Assembly: GCA_019752375.1 (NCBI GenBank)
Contig: JAIEMG010000019.1
Location: forward strand, 1 to 34,637
Direction of reading: 5' to 3'
DNA length: 34,637 bases
DNA from: Gemmataceae bacterium
GTDB lineage: Bacteria; Planctomycetota; Planctomycetia; Gemmatales; Gemmataceae
Made by a program: the position numbers and the translations under genes. The stretch's first letter is position 1, and every line of letters begins with the position of its first letter. The notes under the pieces were generated by a model. It had not been told where the DNA came from, searched no databases, and was given only the letters and a program-made list of their open reading frames with translations. This document shows, piece after piece, positions 17,659-25,910 of this stretch.

Positions 17659-18723
17659 TCACATCCACTCCACGCCCGGTTCGCCTTCGCGCACCTCGCC
17701 GATGACGCGCGTCGGCACGCGGTCTTCTTCGAGCTGGCGTTGAATGCTATCGGCGAAGAAGGGACTGACGATCATCACGAAGCCGATACCGCCGTTGAAG
17801 ACGCGATCCATCTCGTCCTGGTCGATGTTGCCGAGCCGCTGCAGCCAGCCGAAGACCGGCGGTGCGTTCCAAGTGCCGCGCTGCAGGAACACGCGCCGGC
17901 CCGGCGGCAAGATGCGCGGGATGTTGTCCACCAGGCCGCCGCCCGTGATGTGCGCCAGGCCGCGCACCACCCGCCGCTTGACCGGATAGTGACGCAGGAT
18001 GTTCTTCACCGACCGCACATAGATCCGCGTCGGCTCCAGCAGCTCGTCGCCAACGGTGCGGCCCAACTCCGGCACGAAATCGGTAGCCTTCAGGCCGGCA
18101 TGCTCGAACACCACCTTGCGTACCAGGCTGTAGCCGTTGGAGTGCAGGCCCGACGACGCCAACCCGAGCACCTTGTCGCCGGGGCGGATCATCCTGCCAT
18201 TGATGATGTGGTCGCGCTCGACGACGCCGACGCAGAAGCCGGCCAGGTCATAGTCGCCCGGCTGATAGAAGTCCGGCAGGATCGCCGTCTCGCCGCCGAC
18301 CAGGGCGCAGTCGGCTTCCAGACAGCCGTCGCTAATGCCCTTGATGATGTCGCGCGTCAGCGGCGGGTCGTCCTTCGGCATCGCGACGTAATCGAGGAAC
18401 AGCAGCGGTTCGCCGCCGGTGCACAGGCAGTCGTTCACCGACATGGCGACGAGGTCGATGCCGACGGTCGTGTGCCTGCCAACCGTGCTGGCAACCTTCA
18501 GCTTGCTGCCGACGCCGTCGGTGCAGCTCACCAGCACGGGATGGCGGTAGTTCTTGGCAAAGAGCCGGCTGTTGTAATCGAGGCTGAACAGGCTGGCGAA
18601 GCCGCCGAAGCCGTCCAGCACGCGCGGCCCGTGCGTCCGCTTCAACAGCGGCGGCATCATGGAGAGGCTTTGCTCGTACTTCTCCAGGTCAAGCCCGGCG
18701 TCGCGATAGGTGAGTTTCGTCAT
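17659..18723 (-). CDS. purM: phosphoribosylformylglycinamidine cyclo-ligase (AIR synthase)
   Basis: A 354-residue enzyme closing the imidazole ring of AIR from FGAM with ATP, step five of purine synthesis, cytoplasmic dimer. Family motifs are present in order: DGFGGFASLF, SCTDGVGSKLKVA (ATP and metal binding), TVGIDLVAMSVNDCLCTGGEPLLFLDY, ADCALVGGETAILPDFY, LASSGLHSNGYSLVR, LAHITGGGLVDNIPR, FNGGIGFVMIV. The length is normal. ATG 18723 follows a run of CAGGAGT-type repeats, so the ribosome site is unusual: no clear Shine-Dalgarno is visible at normal spacing. No other pur gene is adjacent. Confidence 0.97.
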   Translation of the reverse strand: MTKLTYRDAGLDLEKYEQSLSMMPPLLKRTHGPRVLDGFGGFASLFSLDYNSRLFAKNYRHPVLVSCTDGVGSKLKVASTVGRHTTVGIDLVAMSVNDCLCTGGEPLLFLDYVAMPKDDPPLTRDIIKGISDGCLEADCALVGGETAILPDFYQPGDYDLAGFCVGVVERDHIINGRMIRPGDKVLGLASSGLHSNGYSLVRKVVFEHAGLKATDFVPELGRTVGDELLEPTRIYVRSVKNILRHYPVKRRVVRGLAHITGGGLVDNIPRILPPGRRVFLQRGTWNAPPVFGWLQRLGNIDQDEMDRVFNGGIGFVMIVSPFFADSIQRQLEEDRVPTRVIGEVREGEPGVEWM

Positions 18724-18726
18724 GGG

Positions 18727-18855
18727 TCGGGAGTCAGGGATCAGGAGTCAGGAGTCAGGAGTCAGTAATATGGGCCGACGAGCAGTTTACCACCGCCTGA
18801 TTCCCGATCCCTCAGTCCTGTTCTCTGACTCTTCTTCCCTGGCTCCTGTCTCCTG
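18727..18855. repeat. CAGGAGT tandem repeats and mirrored pyrimidine tract
   Basis: Three perfect tandem copies of CAGGAGT (18742-18762), preceded by degenerate copies, face a complementary CTCCTG/GACTC-rich stretch (about 18799-18855). Together they make an imperfect, strand-asymmetric (purine versus pyrimidine) inverted repeat. It fills the gap between the kinase stop and the purM start, so it covers the purM leader. Confidence 0.6.
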
Positions 18856-18856
18856 A

Positions 18857-21800
18857 TTACTTCGCCTTGGCCACGCGAAGAATGAAGATGGTGCCATCGG
18901 CGAGAGCGACGGCGACGTGGCGGCCGTCGGGCGCGTAAGCCACGCCCAGGCCGCTGCCGGGGAGCATCCACTCGCGGCACGGCTTGGCGGCGGCCCAATC
19001 CCAGAGGACCAGCTTGCCCTCGGCACTGACGGAGGCCAGCGTCTTCCCATCCGGCGAGAACGCGGCCGACCAGACGATGTACTGGTGCGGCCCCTTGAGC
19101 GTTTCCAGCTCGCGCGGTTGCGATTGGCTCACGTCCCATAGGCGAAGCCAGCCGTTGGAACGCGTGGAAACGAGCGTCCGGCCATCGGGAGAGACTGCCA
19201 TGGCCGTTGGGGCGCCGGTCGCCGGATTGGAGGGAATGCGGCGATCCTCCCGGCCGGAAGCGAAGTCCGTCAAATCCACCGTCCAGTCCTCTTGGGAGGC
19301 ACTGGAAGTCGCAAGCATCCGGCCGCCGGCGGCAAATGTGACCGCCGTCACTGAGCCCATGTGACTTCCCATGGGCTTGCCCAGCTTCGCCTCGGTGCCG
19401 CTAACGTCCACGAGGCGGGCACGGCCGATCTTATCGTCCAGGCCGCCCGTTGCCAGGGTCTTGCTGTCGGGGGAAAAGGCGAGTGCAAAGACGCCATGGT
19501 CGTGGACGCGCAGCGGGGGCCATTCGCGAAGCGGTCGTGTGCCCTGGACCTCCCACAGACGAATGGTGTTGCGATTGGGACTGCCCACGGCCAACCGTTT
19601 GCTGTCGGGAGAAATCGCCAGGGAAGACAGGCCTCCCAGCTGCGAGGCGAGGCGTTCCTGCTCCCTCGGTTCGGCACCCTCGAGGTTCCACAGAATGACA
19701 TTACTATCGGCGCCGGCGGAGGCCAGCGTCGAACTGCCTGGCACGAACGCCAGAGCGGTCGCAGCCCCCTGGTGCCCCTTGCCAAGCCGCCGCTCGACGG
19801 GCCTGCCCGAGATGTCGCAAACGCGAATGGCTCCGCTGTGCGTTGCGGAGGCGAAGGAATTGCCGTGTCCGGCCACGGCGGTCACGGTTGCGGCGCCATC
19901 GAGCCGGCCGCGTGCCCGCACGCCGTCGTTGAGGATTTCGTAGGTCGCCGTATAGCCGTAGGAATCGCCAGCCACGAGGATCTTGCCGTCCTGCGCGAAG
20001 GCCAGCGAATAAACCATGCCGCCCAGCTTGCTCAAACCGGTGCTATCGCGAGGCTTCCCCGTCTGTCCGTCCCAGAGTTGGATGGTACCCATTTCGCCCG
20101 CGGTTGCCAGCAGGTGGCCGTCGGGGGCGAATGCGACTGCGTTGACCGTCGACTTGTGCCACAGCGGCTCGCCGCGCGGCTTTGGCGGAGTCTGGGTCAT
20201 GTCCCACAGCAGCACGCTGCGATCGGCACTTCCGGACGCCAGCGTCTTGCCGTCCACGCAGAAGGCCAGGGAGTGGACCGCGTCGCGGTGCTCTTCCAGC
20301 GCCGGTCCCTTGCTGGCGCCGCCACCGGGAGACAATGCCCACAGGCGGATCGTCCGGTCTTGTCCGGCACTGGCGAGAACGCGGGCATCCGGTGATGCAG
20401 CGATGGAGTACACGGCGCCCTGGTGCGCGTTGAACGACTGTAGTTCGCGTGGCTGCGGACCTCCCAGTTCGTAAATGCGTACAGTGCCGTCACCCATGCC
20501 CAGCGCGACCCGGCTACTCTTGGGCAACAAGGCGATCGAGACGATGGCAGCGCCGAGGTTGCGGACTGCCTTTCGCTCCTGGAGCGTCTGTGCATGCCAG
20601 ACGCGCAGGGCCCAGTCCTGACCGCCGCTGATGAGTTGTGTGCCATCTCCCGTGAAGGCCAGCGCGCGGACGGGGCCGAAATGCCGGCCATTGTGCTCGC
20701 CCATGACGGCGACCAATTCGTCGGGCGCCTGCCAGCCCACCCACTGGTCTCGTGCAAAGCGCCCGGCCAGGTTGTCCAGCGGCGAACCGATTGGATCTTC
20801 AACCACTGCCCCCGGCTTGGTGCCCGGACCGAACTTGGAACCACTGGGCCACAGTGCCCAGGTCGCGCCCAGGAGCACAACGAGCAACATCGCCACCGCG
20901 GCGCCGGCAAAGATCCACCAGCGCGGGCCAGCCCGAAGGTTTGCCAGTTTCAGGCGGCTTCCTGCCGACGCCTGGGCCACTCTTGGCAGAGTACCGTTCG
21001 CCTTGACCGCCTTGTTTGGAGTGCGCGTCACGTGAGGGGTGCGAGCATTGCCGTTCTTCCGTGCCGCTTCCAGGGCCGCCACCAGCTCGTCCGGCGTCTG
21101 GAATCGGTCCTCCGGCTTCTTCGCCATCAGCTTGCCGATGATGGCGCGAATGCCTGGCGGCACCTCGGGACGCAGCTTCTCGATCGGCGTGGCTGCGTCG
21201 TAATGGTGCTTGAGGAGTTTTTCCGTCATCGTGCCGCCGGCGAAGGGCACCTGCCCGGTGAGGACGTAGTAGAAGGTGCAGCCGAGGCTGTAGAGGTCGG
21301 CGCGGATGTCCGCGTTGCGCGAATTGCGGGCCTGTTCGGGTGCAATGTAGTCGGGCGTGCCGATGACCGAGCCATCCTGCGTCAGCGTCGTCGAGCTTTC
21401 CTCGTCACTCCCCGCACTGAGGCGGGCCAGGCCGAGGTCCATCAGCTTGACCAGCGGGCCGCTGGCGGGACGGACGCCCTTGACCGCCTCGGCGGTGAGC
21501 ATCACGTTGCTCGGCTTGATGTCGCGATGCACCAGGCCGCGTTCGTGAGCATGCGCCAGGCCGCAAGCGGCCTGGCGGATATACTCGCAGGCGTCCGGGA
21601 CGGTGGTCGGACCGTGCTCCTTCACCCAGCGGGCCAGGTCGATCCCTTCAACGTACTCCATCGCGAAGAAGTGGGTTTCGCCTGCGTGGTTGGCATCGTA
21701 GGCGAGCACGACGTTTGGATGCGAAAGCTGCGAGACGGCCTGGATTTCGCGGTGAAAGCGCTTGACGGCCTCGGCACTGGCCAAACGGTCCTTGCGAATG

Positions 21801-22105
21801 ACCTTCAAGGCGACGATGCGGCCCAGCTTCTGGTGGCGGGCCTTGAAGACCTGGCCCATGCCGCCTTCGCCGATGCGTTCGAGCAGCACAAAGCCGCCAA
21901 CGACCAGCTCGGCGCCGCGGCCCTGGAGGAGTTGATTGACCTGATAGGCGGTGAGCCAGCCACGCTGAAGGAGTTCGCGGGCCAGCTGGCGGGGGTCGGG
22001 CAAACGGGGCTGGAGGTTTCGCGTCGCTTCCTCGAGCTGCGCTGCTTCGAGGAGCCGGAACTGGCGCAAGACATCCACCAGGTTGAGAACCGGGTCGTTG
22101 GGCAT
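18857..22105 (-). CDS. membrane-anchored serine/threonine kinase with WD40 repeats
   Basis: A 1082-residue PknB-type kinase. Residues 1-65 form the helical domain common at the front of planctomycete kinases (LRQFRLLEAAQLEE, RGWLTAYQVNQLL). The kinase domain is about 71-345: glycine loop GEGGMGQV from 79, Lys101 in VALKVI, HRDIKPSN from 193, DLG (usually DFG) from 223, and activation segment GTPDYIAPEQ from 249, so it looks active. A Thr/Arg-rich linker precedes one TM helix (about 396-419). The rest (about 425-1082) holds about 14 WD repeats ending in LWD, LWN or RVWH-like motifs, enough for two seven-bladed propellers, predicted on the other side of the membrane as a sensor or scaffold. ATG 22105 gives a standard N-terminus; the frame is open to 22186. 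Confidence 0.95.
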   Translation of the reverse strand: MPNDPVLNLVDVLRQFRLLEAAQLEEATRNLQPRLPDPRQLARELLQRGWLTAYQVNQLLQGRGAELVVGGFVLLERIGEGGMGQVFKARHQKLGRIVALKVIRKDRLASAEAVKRFHREIQAVSQLSHPNVVLAYDANHAGETHFFAMEYVEGIDLARWVKEHGPTTVPDACEYIRQAACGLAHAHERGLVHRDIKPSNVMLTAEAVKGVRPASGPLVKLMDLGLARLSAGSDEESSTTLTQDGSVIGTPDYIAPEQARNSRNADIRADLYSLGCTFYYVLTGQVPFAGGTMTEKLLKHHYDAATPIEKLRPEVPPGIRAIIGKLMAKKPEDRFQTPDELVAALEAARKNGNARTPHVTRTPNKAVKANGTLPRVAQASAGSRLKLANLRAGPRWWIFAGAAVAMLLVVLLGATWALWPSGSKFGPGTKPGAVVEDPIGSPLDNLAGRFARDQWVGWQAPDELVAVMGEHNGRHFGPVRALAFTGDGTQLISGGQDWALRVWHAQTLQERKAVRNLGAAIVSIALLPKSSRVALGMGDGTVRIYELGGPQPRELQSFNAHQGAVYSIAASPDARVLASAGQDRTIRLWALSPGGGASKGPALEEHRDAVHSLAFCVDGKTLASGSADRSVLLWDMTQTPPKPRGEPLWHKSTVNAVAFAPDGHLLATAGEMGTIQLWDGQTGKPRDSTGLSKLGGMVYSLAFAQDGKILVAGDSYGYTATYEILNDGVRARGRLDGAATVTAVAGHGNSFASATHSGAIRVCDISGRPVERRLGKGHQGAATALAFVPGSSTLASAGADSNVILWNLEGAEPREQERLASQLGGLSSLAISPDSKRLAVGSPNRNTIRLWEVQGTRPLREWPPLRVHDHGVFALAFSPDSKTLATGGLDDKIGRARLVDVSGTEAKLGKPMGSHMGSVTAVTFAAGGRMLATSSASQEDWTVDLTDFASGREDRRIPSNPATGAPTAMAVSPDGRTLVSTRSNGWLRLWDVSQSQPRELETLKGPHQYIVWSAAFSPDGKTLASVSAEGKLVLWDWAAAKPCREWMLPGSGLGVAYAPDGRHVAVALADGTIFILRVAKAK

Positions 22106-22221
22106 CAAGAAGAATCCGTCGCGCGGCGCACCAGTCCGTTCCTCCCCAATGGTTTGGATTCTAACCCGGTGGGCGAGGGCACGCAAATGTTTGGTGAATC
22201 TCGCAAGCTTCGGGGAATTGG

Positions 22222-22278
22222 GTTAGCCGGACGCGCAAGCGACGGATGGCCCGTCCGTCGCTTGCGCGTCCGGCTAAC
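22222..22278. repeat. perfect 25-bp inverted repeat with 7-nt loop
   Basis: Arms 22222-22246 and 22254-22278 are exact reverse complements (GTTAGCCGGACGCGCAAGCG and on to GACGGA). It lies 14 nt after the stop of the secreted hypothetical gene (minus strand) and upstream of the kinase start. It could act as a strong 3' hairpin; no T-run follows. It belongs to the palindromic-repeat landscape of this window. Confidence 0.9.
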
Positions 22279-22292
22279 GAGCGTTGCCTTGA

Positions 22293-23102
22293 TTACTGCT
22301 CGACCGCCCAGGGGCAGCTGACAACGGTCAGCGTGCCGTCTTCCCTCGGCAGCCATCCGAGCGGACGCTCGCCGAAGAAGAGCACCTCGGCGCGTTCGGG
22401 GTGGCGGTTGAGGTAACAGGTCAGCGCGGAGAAGAACAACTCGAGCTGCGTGACGCATTGCTCCGTCAGGCGCGGCGCGGTCGGACCGATCAAGCGCGCC
22501 ATGAGGCCCGCGGTCTTGCTGTCGGTCTGGAGGAAGAGGTCCGCCTGGTGGTACAGCCGCGGCCGCCCCTGTGCATCGAGACGCTCGCCATGGCGAAGCA
22601 CGACGACGGCGCGAACCCCCAGCGGAGGCAGCAGCAGGCCCGGACGGGCGCGTCCTTCGGCGTACCAGATGCGCATTTCCCCGCTGCGATAGACCGTTTC
22701 CCAGGATAGATCGCTGCCCTGCTGGTCGCTCCAGCCAAAGCGTCCCTGGCCGCGGTCGGCGATATCCAGACACGGAGCGCCGAGGCGGCGCCAAGCTTGT
22801 GCAGCGCGATCGGGATGATCGAGCAGCCAGAGATACATCGGCCCGTGGCCGGTGAACTCCTCGACGGGGCCGCTGGCGGAAAGTGTTGGTTGCTCGATGA
22901 TGCGGCGCACGGGATCCCGCGCCGGCTGCGGGAGTTCGTCCCACGGCACCGACTGGGCGGCGGAGGCAGGCAGCGACCTCTCCGGCAGCTTTTTACCGTC
23001 GCGCGGGATCGGGGCAGGTTGGGCCAGGACAGTTGCCGCGCTTACCCAGAAGACGCCGGCCGCCAGAAGGAGCCGGCCCAGGTGCGGTCGGGGGCATCGC
23101 AT
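22293..23102 (-). CDS. secreted protein of unknown function
   Basis: A 269-residue protein that I do not recognise beyond a planctomycete-like hypothetical. An N-terminal signal peptide (about 1-28: LGRLLLAAGVFWVSAATVLAQ) points to export. No lipobox, no TM segment after it, and no recognised enzyme motif are visible. The body has many Trp (WLLDHP, FGWSD, IWYAEGRARPG) and a C-terminal CVTQLELFFSALTCYLNRHP block followed by VLFFGERPLGWLP. ATG 23102 is chosen over 23123 because GAGG lies 8 nt upstream and the signal peptide is then well placed. It is transcribed towards the kinase gene and away from the HEAT-repeat gene. Confidence 0.75.
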   Translation of the reverse strand: MRCPRPHLGRLLLAAGVFWVSAATVLAQPAPIPRDGKKLPERSLPASAAQSVPWDELPQPARDPVRRIIEQPTLSASGPVEEFTGHGPMYLWLLDHPDRAAQAWRRLGAPCLDIADRGQGRFGWSDQQGSDLSWETVYRSGEMRIWYAEGRARPGLLLPPLGVRAVVVLRHGERLDAQGRPRLYHQADLFLQTDSKTAGLMARLIGPTAPRLTEQCVTQLELFFSALTCYLNRHPERAEVLFFGERPLGWLPREDGTLTVVSCPWAVEQ

Positions 23103-23270
23103 TGGGATACCTCGGAGCAGCAAGGAGGGAAGGTATTGGCTACCAATACATCGAATGCGGGATGGTCCGAACTAAAGGATTTTGCCGAACTTGACGTTTG
23201 GCCGCGTTGCCGCGGTGAATGCCGTTTGGCGCTTACCCAGCGCCGTTCGATGGTCGGCAGTCAAGTCGGA

Positions 23271-23446
23271 ACAGAGTAAGAGAAAGAGGAAGAGTAGGAG
23301 TAGGAAGAAGATTAAGAGCAAGATGAGGAGAAAGAGCAGGACGGCATCACCGGCGCGTCAAGTTTTCGCCTCCTACTCTTTCTCTTACTCTTGCTCGTAA
23401 TCCTCTTCCTACTCCTACTCTTCCTCTTAATCTTTCTCTTTTTCCG
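23271..23446. repeat. purine/pyrimidine-asymmetric inverted repeat in a divergent promoter region
   Basis: A nearly pure purine tract (23271-23341) is followed after about 27 nt by a nearly pure pyrimidine tract (23369-23446). The two are imperfect reverse complements, sharing blocks such as AAGAGGAAGAGTAGGAGTAG and GAGCAAGA. It lies between the divergent genes starting at 23102 (minus) and 23586 (plus), so it must be transcribed or lie in one of the promoters. Such tracts can form long hairpins or triplex DNA. The rest of this 483-nt spacer holds no gene. Confidence 0.85.
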
Positions 23447-23585
23447 GCTGTTCACCGCCCTGTTTCGAACCTGGTCGGCCCAGGATCTTCTCCTTCTCTC
23501 CGCCAATCGCTCTTGTCAGCCGCGTCGCGCATGCGCTATAAGTCCGCCGCCGATGTTCCGGTCCTCGATAGACAAGAGGTGCCCG

Positions 23586-24686
23586 ATGCGCGGACTGTTC
23601 GCGTTGCGATGGAAAAAGACGATCGGCTTCGTGCTGTTTCTGCTTCTGCTGGTGTCCGGCGTGGGCTGGTGGCAGCACTCTCCCATGATGGCGTGGTATG
23701 CACTGCATGGCCTGGCCGGCGCAAGCGACGCCGATCGGGAAGCATGGATAGCGCGGGTCGTCGCACTGGATGACGCGGCCGTACCCGGGTTGCTGGAATG
23801 TCTGGAACGATCCGATGAGCGCGCTTGCCACAGCGCGCAGGTCGCGCTTGGCCGCCTGGTGCAGCACTGGACGCCGGAACCGCCGCGCTGTGCCGCCCTG
23901 TTTTTGCGCCTGGCGGACGTGTTTCCGCGCCTGAGCATGTCCGGGCAGCACTGCGTCCTCGAGTTGTTCACCGAGCATGGGGCGGAGGTGCATGTCCAGG
24001 CTGCCATCCAGGTGATCCCGGTTGCATCCCGGGCGCCCGACAAGGCGGTGCGCGGCCGAGCTCTGGCCCTGGTTGCCGTGCTGCTCACTCGACCGGAAAA
24101 CGGTGAAGCCCTGTCCGCCTGTCGCGAGCTGGTCCGCACTTCGCTTCAAGATCAAGAGGCCGCCAACCGCGCCGAAGCGGTCCGCCTGGCCATGAACCCG
24201 AACATCGACCTGTCGCGGCAAGTTGCGCCGCTGTTGGACGACCCGTCGCCGGAAGTACGGCAGGGAGCGATGCTGGCGGTCGGCGACCCGCGTCACGCCA
24301 ATGCGGTCGCGACGGACGACCTGCTGCGCTCTCTGCACGACCCGGATGCGGACGTGCGCCGGCTGTGCGAAGCAGCGCTGCGCGGTCGCGGCCTACGGAA
24401 CGACGATGTGACGATGGGGCGTTTGATCACCGATGCCCGCCCCACGGTGCGCTTGCAAGTGCTCGAACGTCTGGCGCGAGCCGACCTGGAACCCGGTGTC
24501 TGGCTGCGGCGGCTGAGCCAGGATCCATCACCCGCCGTTCGGGCCGGTGCGATTCGAGCGGCCGGCGAGAGTGCCCAGGTCGATTTTGCGGATCAGCTGC
24601 AAAACATGGCCCAGCACGACCCTAGCTCAACGGTTCGCCAGCTGGCACAGTTCTACCTCGACCGCCAGCGAATGAAGCAACGGTGA
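23586..24686 (+). CDS. membrane-anchored HEAT-repeat protein
   Basis: A 366-residue protein with an N-terminal signal-anchor (about 11-27, TIGFVLFLLLLVSGVGWW) and an alpha-solenoid body. HEAT-like helical pairs are evident in VAPLLDDPSPEVRQGAMLAV (about 215-235), LLRSLHDPDADVRRLCEAAL, LITDARPTVRLQVLERLARA, and LSQDPSPAVRAGAIRAAGES, each with the typical D-P-x-x-x-V-R core. No catalytic motif is seen; such proteins serve as protein-binding scaffolds. ATG 23586 is chosen because GAGG lies about 8 nt upstream; the frame extends to 23391 but that part is translated pyrimidine-tract repeat. A strong terminator follows. Partner and process are unknown. Confidence 0.82.
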   Translation: MRGLFALRWKKTIGFVLFLLLLVSGVGWWQHSPMMAWYALHGLAGASDADREAWIARVVALDDAAVPGLLECLERSDERACHSAQVALGRLVQHWTPEPPRCAALFLRLADVFPRLSMSGQHCVLELFTEHGAEVHVQAAIQVIPVASRAPDKAVRGRALALVAVLLTRPENGEALSACRELVRTSLQDQEAANRAEAVRLAMNPNIDLSRQVAPLLDDPSPEVRQGAMLAVGDPRHANAVATDDLLRSLHDPDADVRRLCEAALRGRGLRNDDVTMGRLITDARPTVRLQVLERLARADLEPGVWLRRLSQDPSPAVRAGAIRAAGESAQVDFADQLQNMAQHDPSSTVRQLAQFYLDRQRMKQR

Positions 24687-24727
24687 GAAATCCGCTCAAG
24701 CAACGCCAGATGCGTAGGTGAGCCGAA

Positions 24728-24764
24728 AGGCCCGCGGCAAGAATGCCGCAGGCCTGGTCGTTTT
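24728..24764 (+). terminator. intrinsic terminator of the HEAT-repeat gene
   Basis: AGGCCCGCGGCA (24728-24739) pairs with TGCCGCAGGCCT (24744-24755) with one mismatch and a 4-nt loop. GGTCGTTTT follows. It sits 41 nt after the stop codon, a classic Rho-independent arrangement. Confidence 0.75.
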
Positions 24765-25222
24765 GGACTGTGGATCGCAGCTCTTAACTTAATTCAATGA
24801 TATGACTTACAACCTGATTTCCTCCCAAGCTGGTCGCAGTGTGCCGATCGATCCGGGGCGCGTTGTGGCAGGGAGGATTGTTGCGTGCGTCGTTTTCGGG
24901 TTGTTCAGGAGTGTGTGAAGATGCCAAGTGACATGCCAAATGGGTGGGAAACTGCGGGGAATACAGGCGCAGTCCCTTGACTGACAATGGGTTGACGTAT
25001 AGAGTAGTTATGATGAGGTCTCAGCTAGCGGCCGGCAGCTTATGCTGAGTTGGTCGCGGTCCATGGACCGAACGCCATCCGCCGAGACTCACGCCTGGTC
25101 CCTGCAGGGGAAGGGGATCTTCACCGGCGCGTTTCCAACTTGACTCTCCGTCTTGCGAAGGAACGCGTGGGGATCAGAAAACACCAGGAACGGCCCCTTG
25201 TCTCAGAGAAGGATAGGCGGCG
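24765..25222. other. non-coding spacer and csrA leader
   Basis: No credible gene is seen between the terminator and csrA; short frames here lack family character. The region is less GC-rich than its surroundings at 24780-25020. Hairpins include CTCAGC/GCTGAG (25020-25025 with 25044-25049) and the palindrome CGGTCCATGGACCG (25057-25070). Six GGA triplets lie between 25109 and 25213. Confidence 0.4.
24977..25005 (+). promoter_or_regulatory. candidate promoter of csrA
   Basis: TTGACT (24977-24982) and TAGAGT (25000-25005) are separated by 17 nt, in an AT-richer patch. A second TTGACG lies at 24992. Transcription from here would give a leader of about 210 nt before the csrA ATG. Motif evidence only. 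Confidence 0.35.
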
Positions 25223-25453
25223 ATGCTAGTACTGTCCAGGAAAAAAAACGAGAGCATTGTCATCAACAATGACATCACCGTGACGGTGGTGGAGATTCGG
25301 GGAGACAAAGTCCGTCTAGGAATTGTGGCTCCCAAGGAAGTCCCGGTGCATCGGCAAGAAGTGTTTGACGCCATTCACGGCAAGAGCGCGGCGGACGCCG
25401 CTCCCGCGCCGACGGTGGTTGCCAAGCCAGTCGATTCCACGGGACGCGTATAA
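25223..25453 (+). CDS. csrA: carbon storage regulator CsrA, mRNA-binding translational regulator
   Basis: A 76-residue dimeric RNA-binding protein that recognises GGA in hairpin loops of mRNA leaders, often over ribosome sites. The beta1 strand MLVLSRKKNESIVI carries the conserved Leu4 and Arg6. IRGDKVRLGIVAPKEVPVHR gives beta3-beta5 with the second RNA-binding Arg (VHRQEV, residue 44). The C-terminal tail is Ala/Pro-rich and variable. AAGGATAGG lies about 10 nt before ATG 25223. Its own leader holds several GGA triplets including one in the ribosome site (25211-25213), compatible with autoregulation. A strong terminator follows, so it is probably monocistronic. No flagellar gene is adjacent. 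Confidence 0.96.
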   Translation: MLVLSRKKNESIVINNDITVTVVEIRGDKVRLGIVAPKEVPVHRQEVFDAIHGKSAADAAPAPTVVAKPVDSTGRV

Positions 25454-25475
25454 CTCGTTTCTTGACGCTTTTTCT

Positions 25476-25528
25476 CAGGCCCTCTTCTTTGCCCCGGCAA
25501 CGGGTCGAAGACGAGGGCCTGTATTTTT
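25476..25528 (+). terminator. strong intrinsic terminator of csrA
   Basis: CAGGCCCTC (25476-25484) pairs perfectly with GAGGGCCTG (25513-25521). The inner segment also pairs (TTCTT with GAAGA, CCCG with CGGG). TATTTTT follows at 25522-25528. It ends only about 5 nt before the next start codon. Confidence 0.85.
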
Positions 25529-25532
25529 CCCC

Positions 25533-25910
25533 ATGAAACTCACCGCTGCAATCATCGGTGCCAGCGCCCAGCGCCACAAGTACGGCAACATGGCCGTCCG
25601 CGCCTTCGCGCGCCAGGGCTACGACGTCTACCCCATCCATCCCCGCGCCGACTCCATCGAAGGCCGCCGCGCCTACCCCTCGATCCTCGACGTGCCCGTC
25701 GCGAACCTCGACATCATCAGCATCTATCTCCCGCCGGACCTCGGCCTGACGATCATCGACGACGTGGCCAAGAAAGGCGCGCGCGAAGTCTGGCTCAACC
25801 CCGGCGCCGAGTCGCCGGAGCTGGTCGACCGCGCCCGGGCGCTGGGCCTGAACGTGATCGTCGCGTGCAGCATTGTCGGCATCGGCACCAGTCCGTATCA
25901 GGTCGATTGA
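25533..25910 (+). CDS. CoA-binding domain protein (YccU/COG1832 type)
   Basis: A 125-residue single Rossmann-like CoA-binding domain as in the N-terminal part of succinyl-CoA synthetase alpha. The nucleotide loop is AAIIGASAQRHKYGNMAVRAF. Then come GYDVYPIHPRAD, the strand ANLDIISIYLPP, and KKGAREVWLNPGAESPELVD, with a final NVIVACSIVGIG carrying the Cys of this family. Length is normal for the stand-alone family. ATG 25533 gives the expected N-terminus, but it begins about 5 nt after the T-run of the csrA terminator. There is no room for a Shine-Dalgarno, so it is leaderless or depends on readthrough. The physiological role of the family is poorly defined. Confidence 0.88.
   Translation: MKLTAAIIGASAQRHKYGNMAVRAFARQGYDVYPIHPRADSIEGRRAYPSILDVPVANLDIISIYLPPDLGLTIIDDVAKKGAREVWLNPGAESPELVDRARALGLNVIVACSIVGIGTSPYQVD

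Noticed and set aside
20594..22321. A 575-residue plus-strand open frame opposite the kinase
   Set aside because: Shadow of the kinase gene with no recognisable domain; the minus strand encodes clear kinase motifs over the same stretch.
23391..23585. Longer N-terminus for the membrane HEAT-repeat protein (Leu/Phe-rich)
   Set aside because: It is translated pyrimidine tract of the inverted repeat; the ATG at 23586 has a ribosome site and a proper signal-anchor.
24784..24987. A 67-residue minus-strand ORF in the spacer before csrA
   Set aside because: No ribosome site, no family resemblance, biased composition; probably chance.
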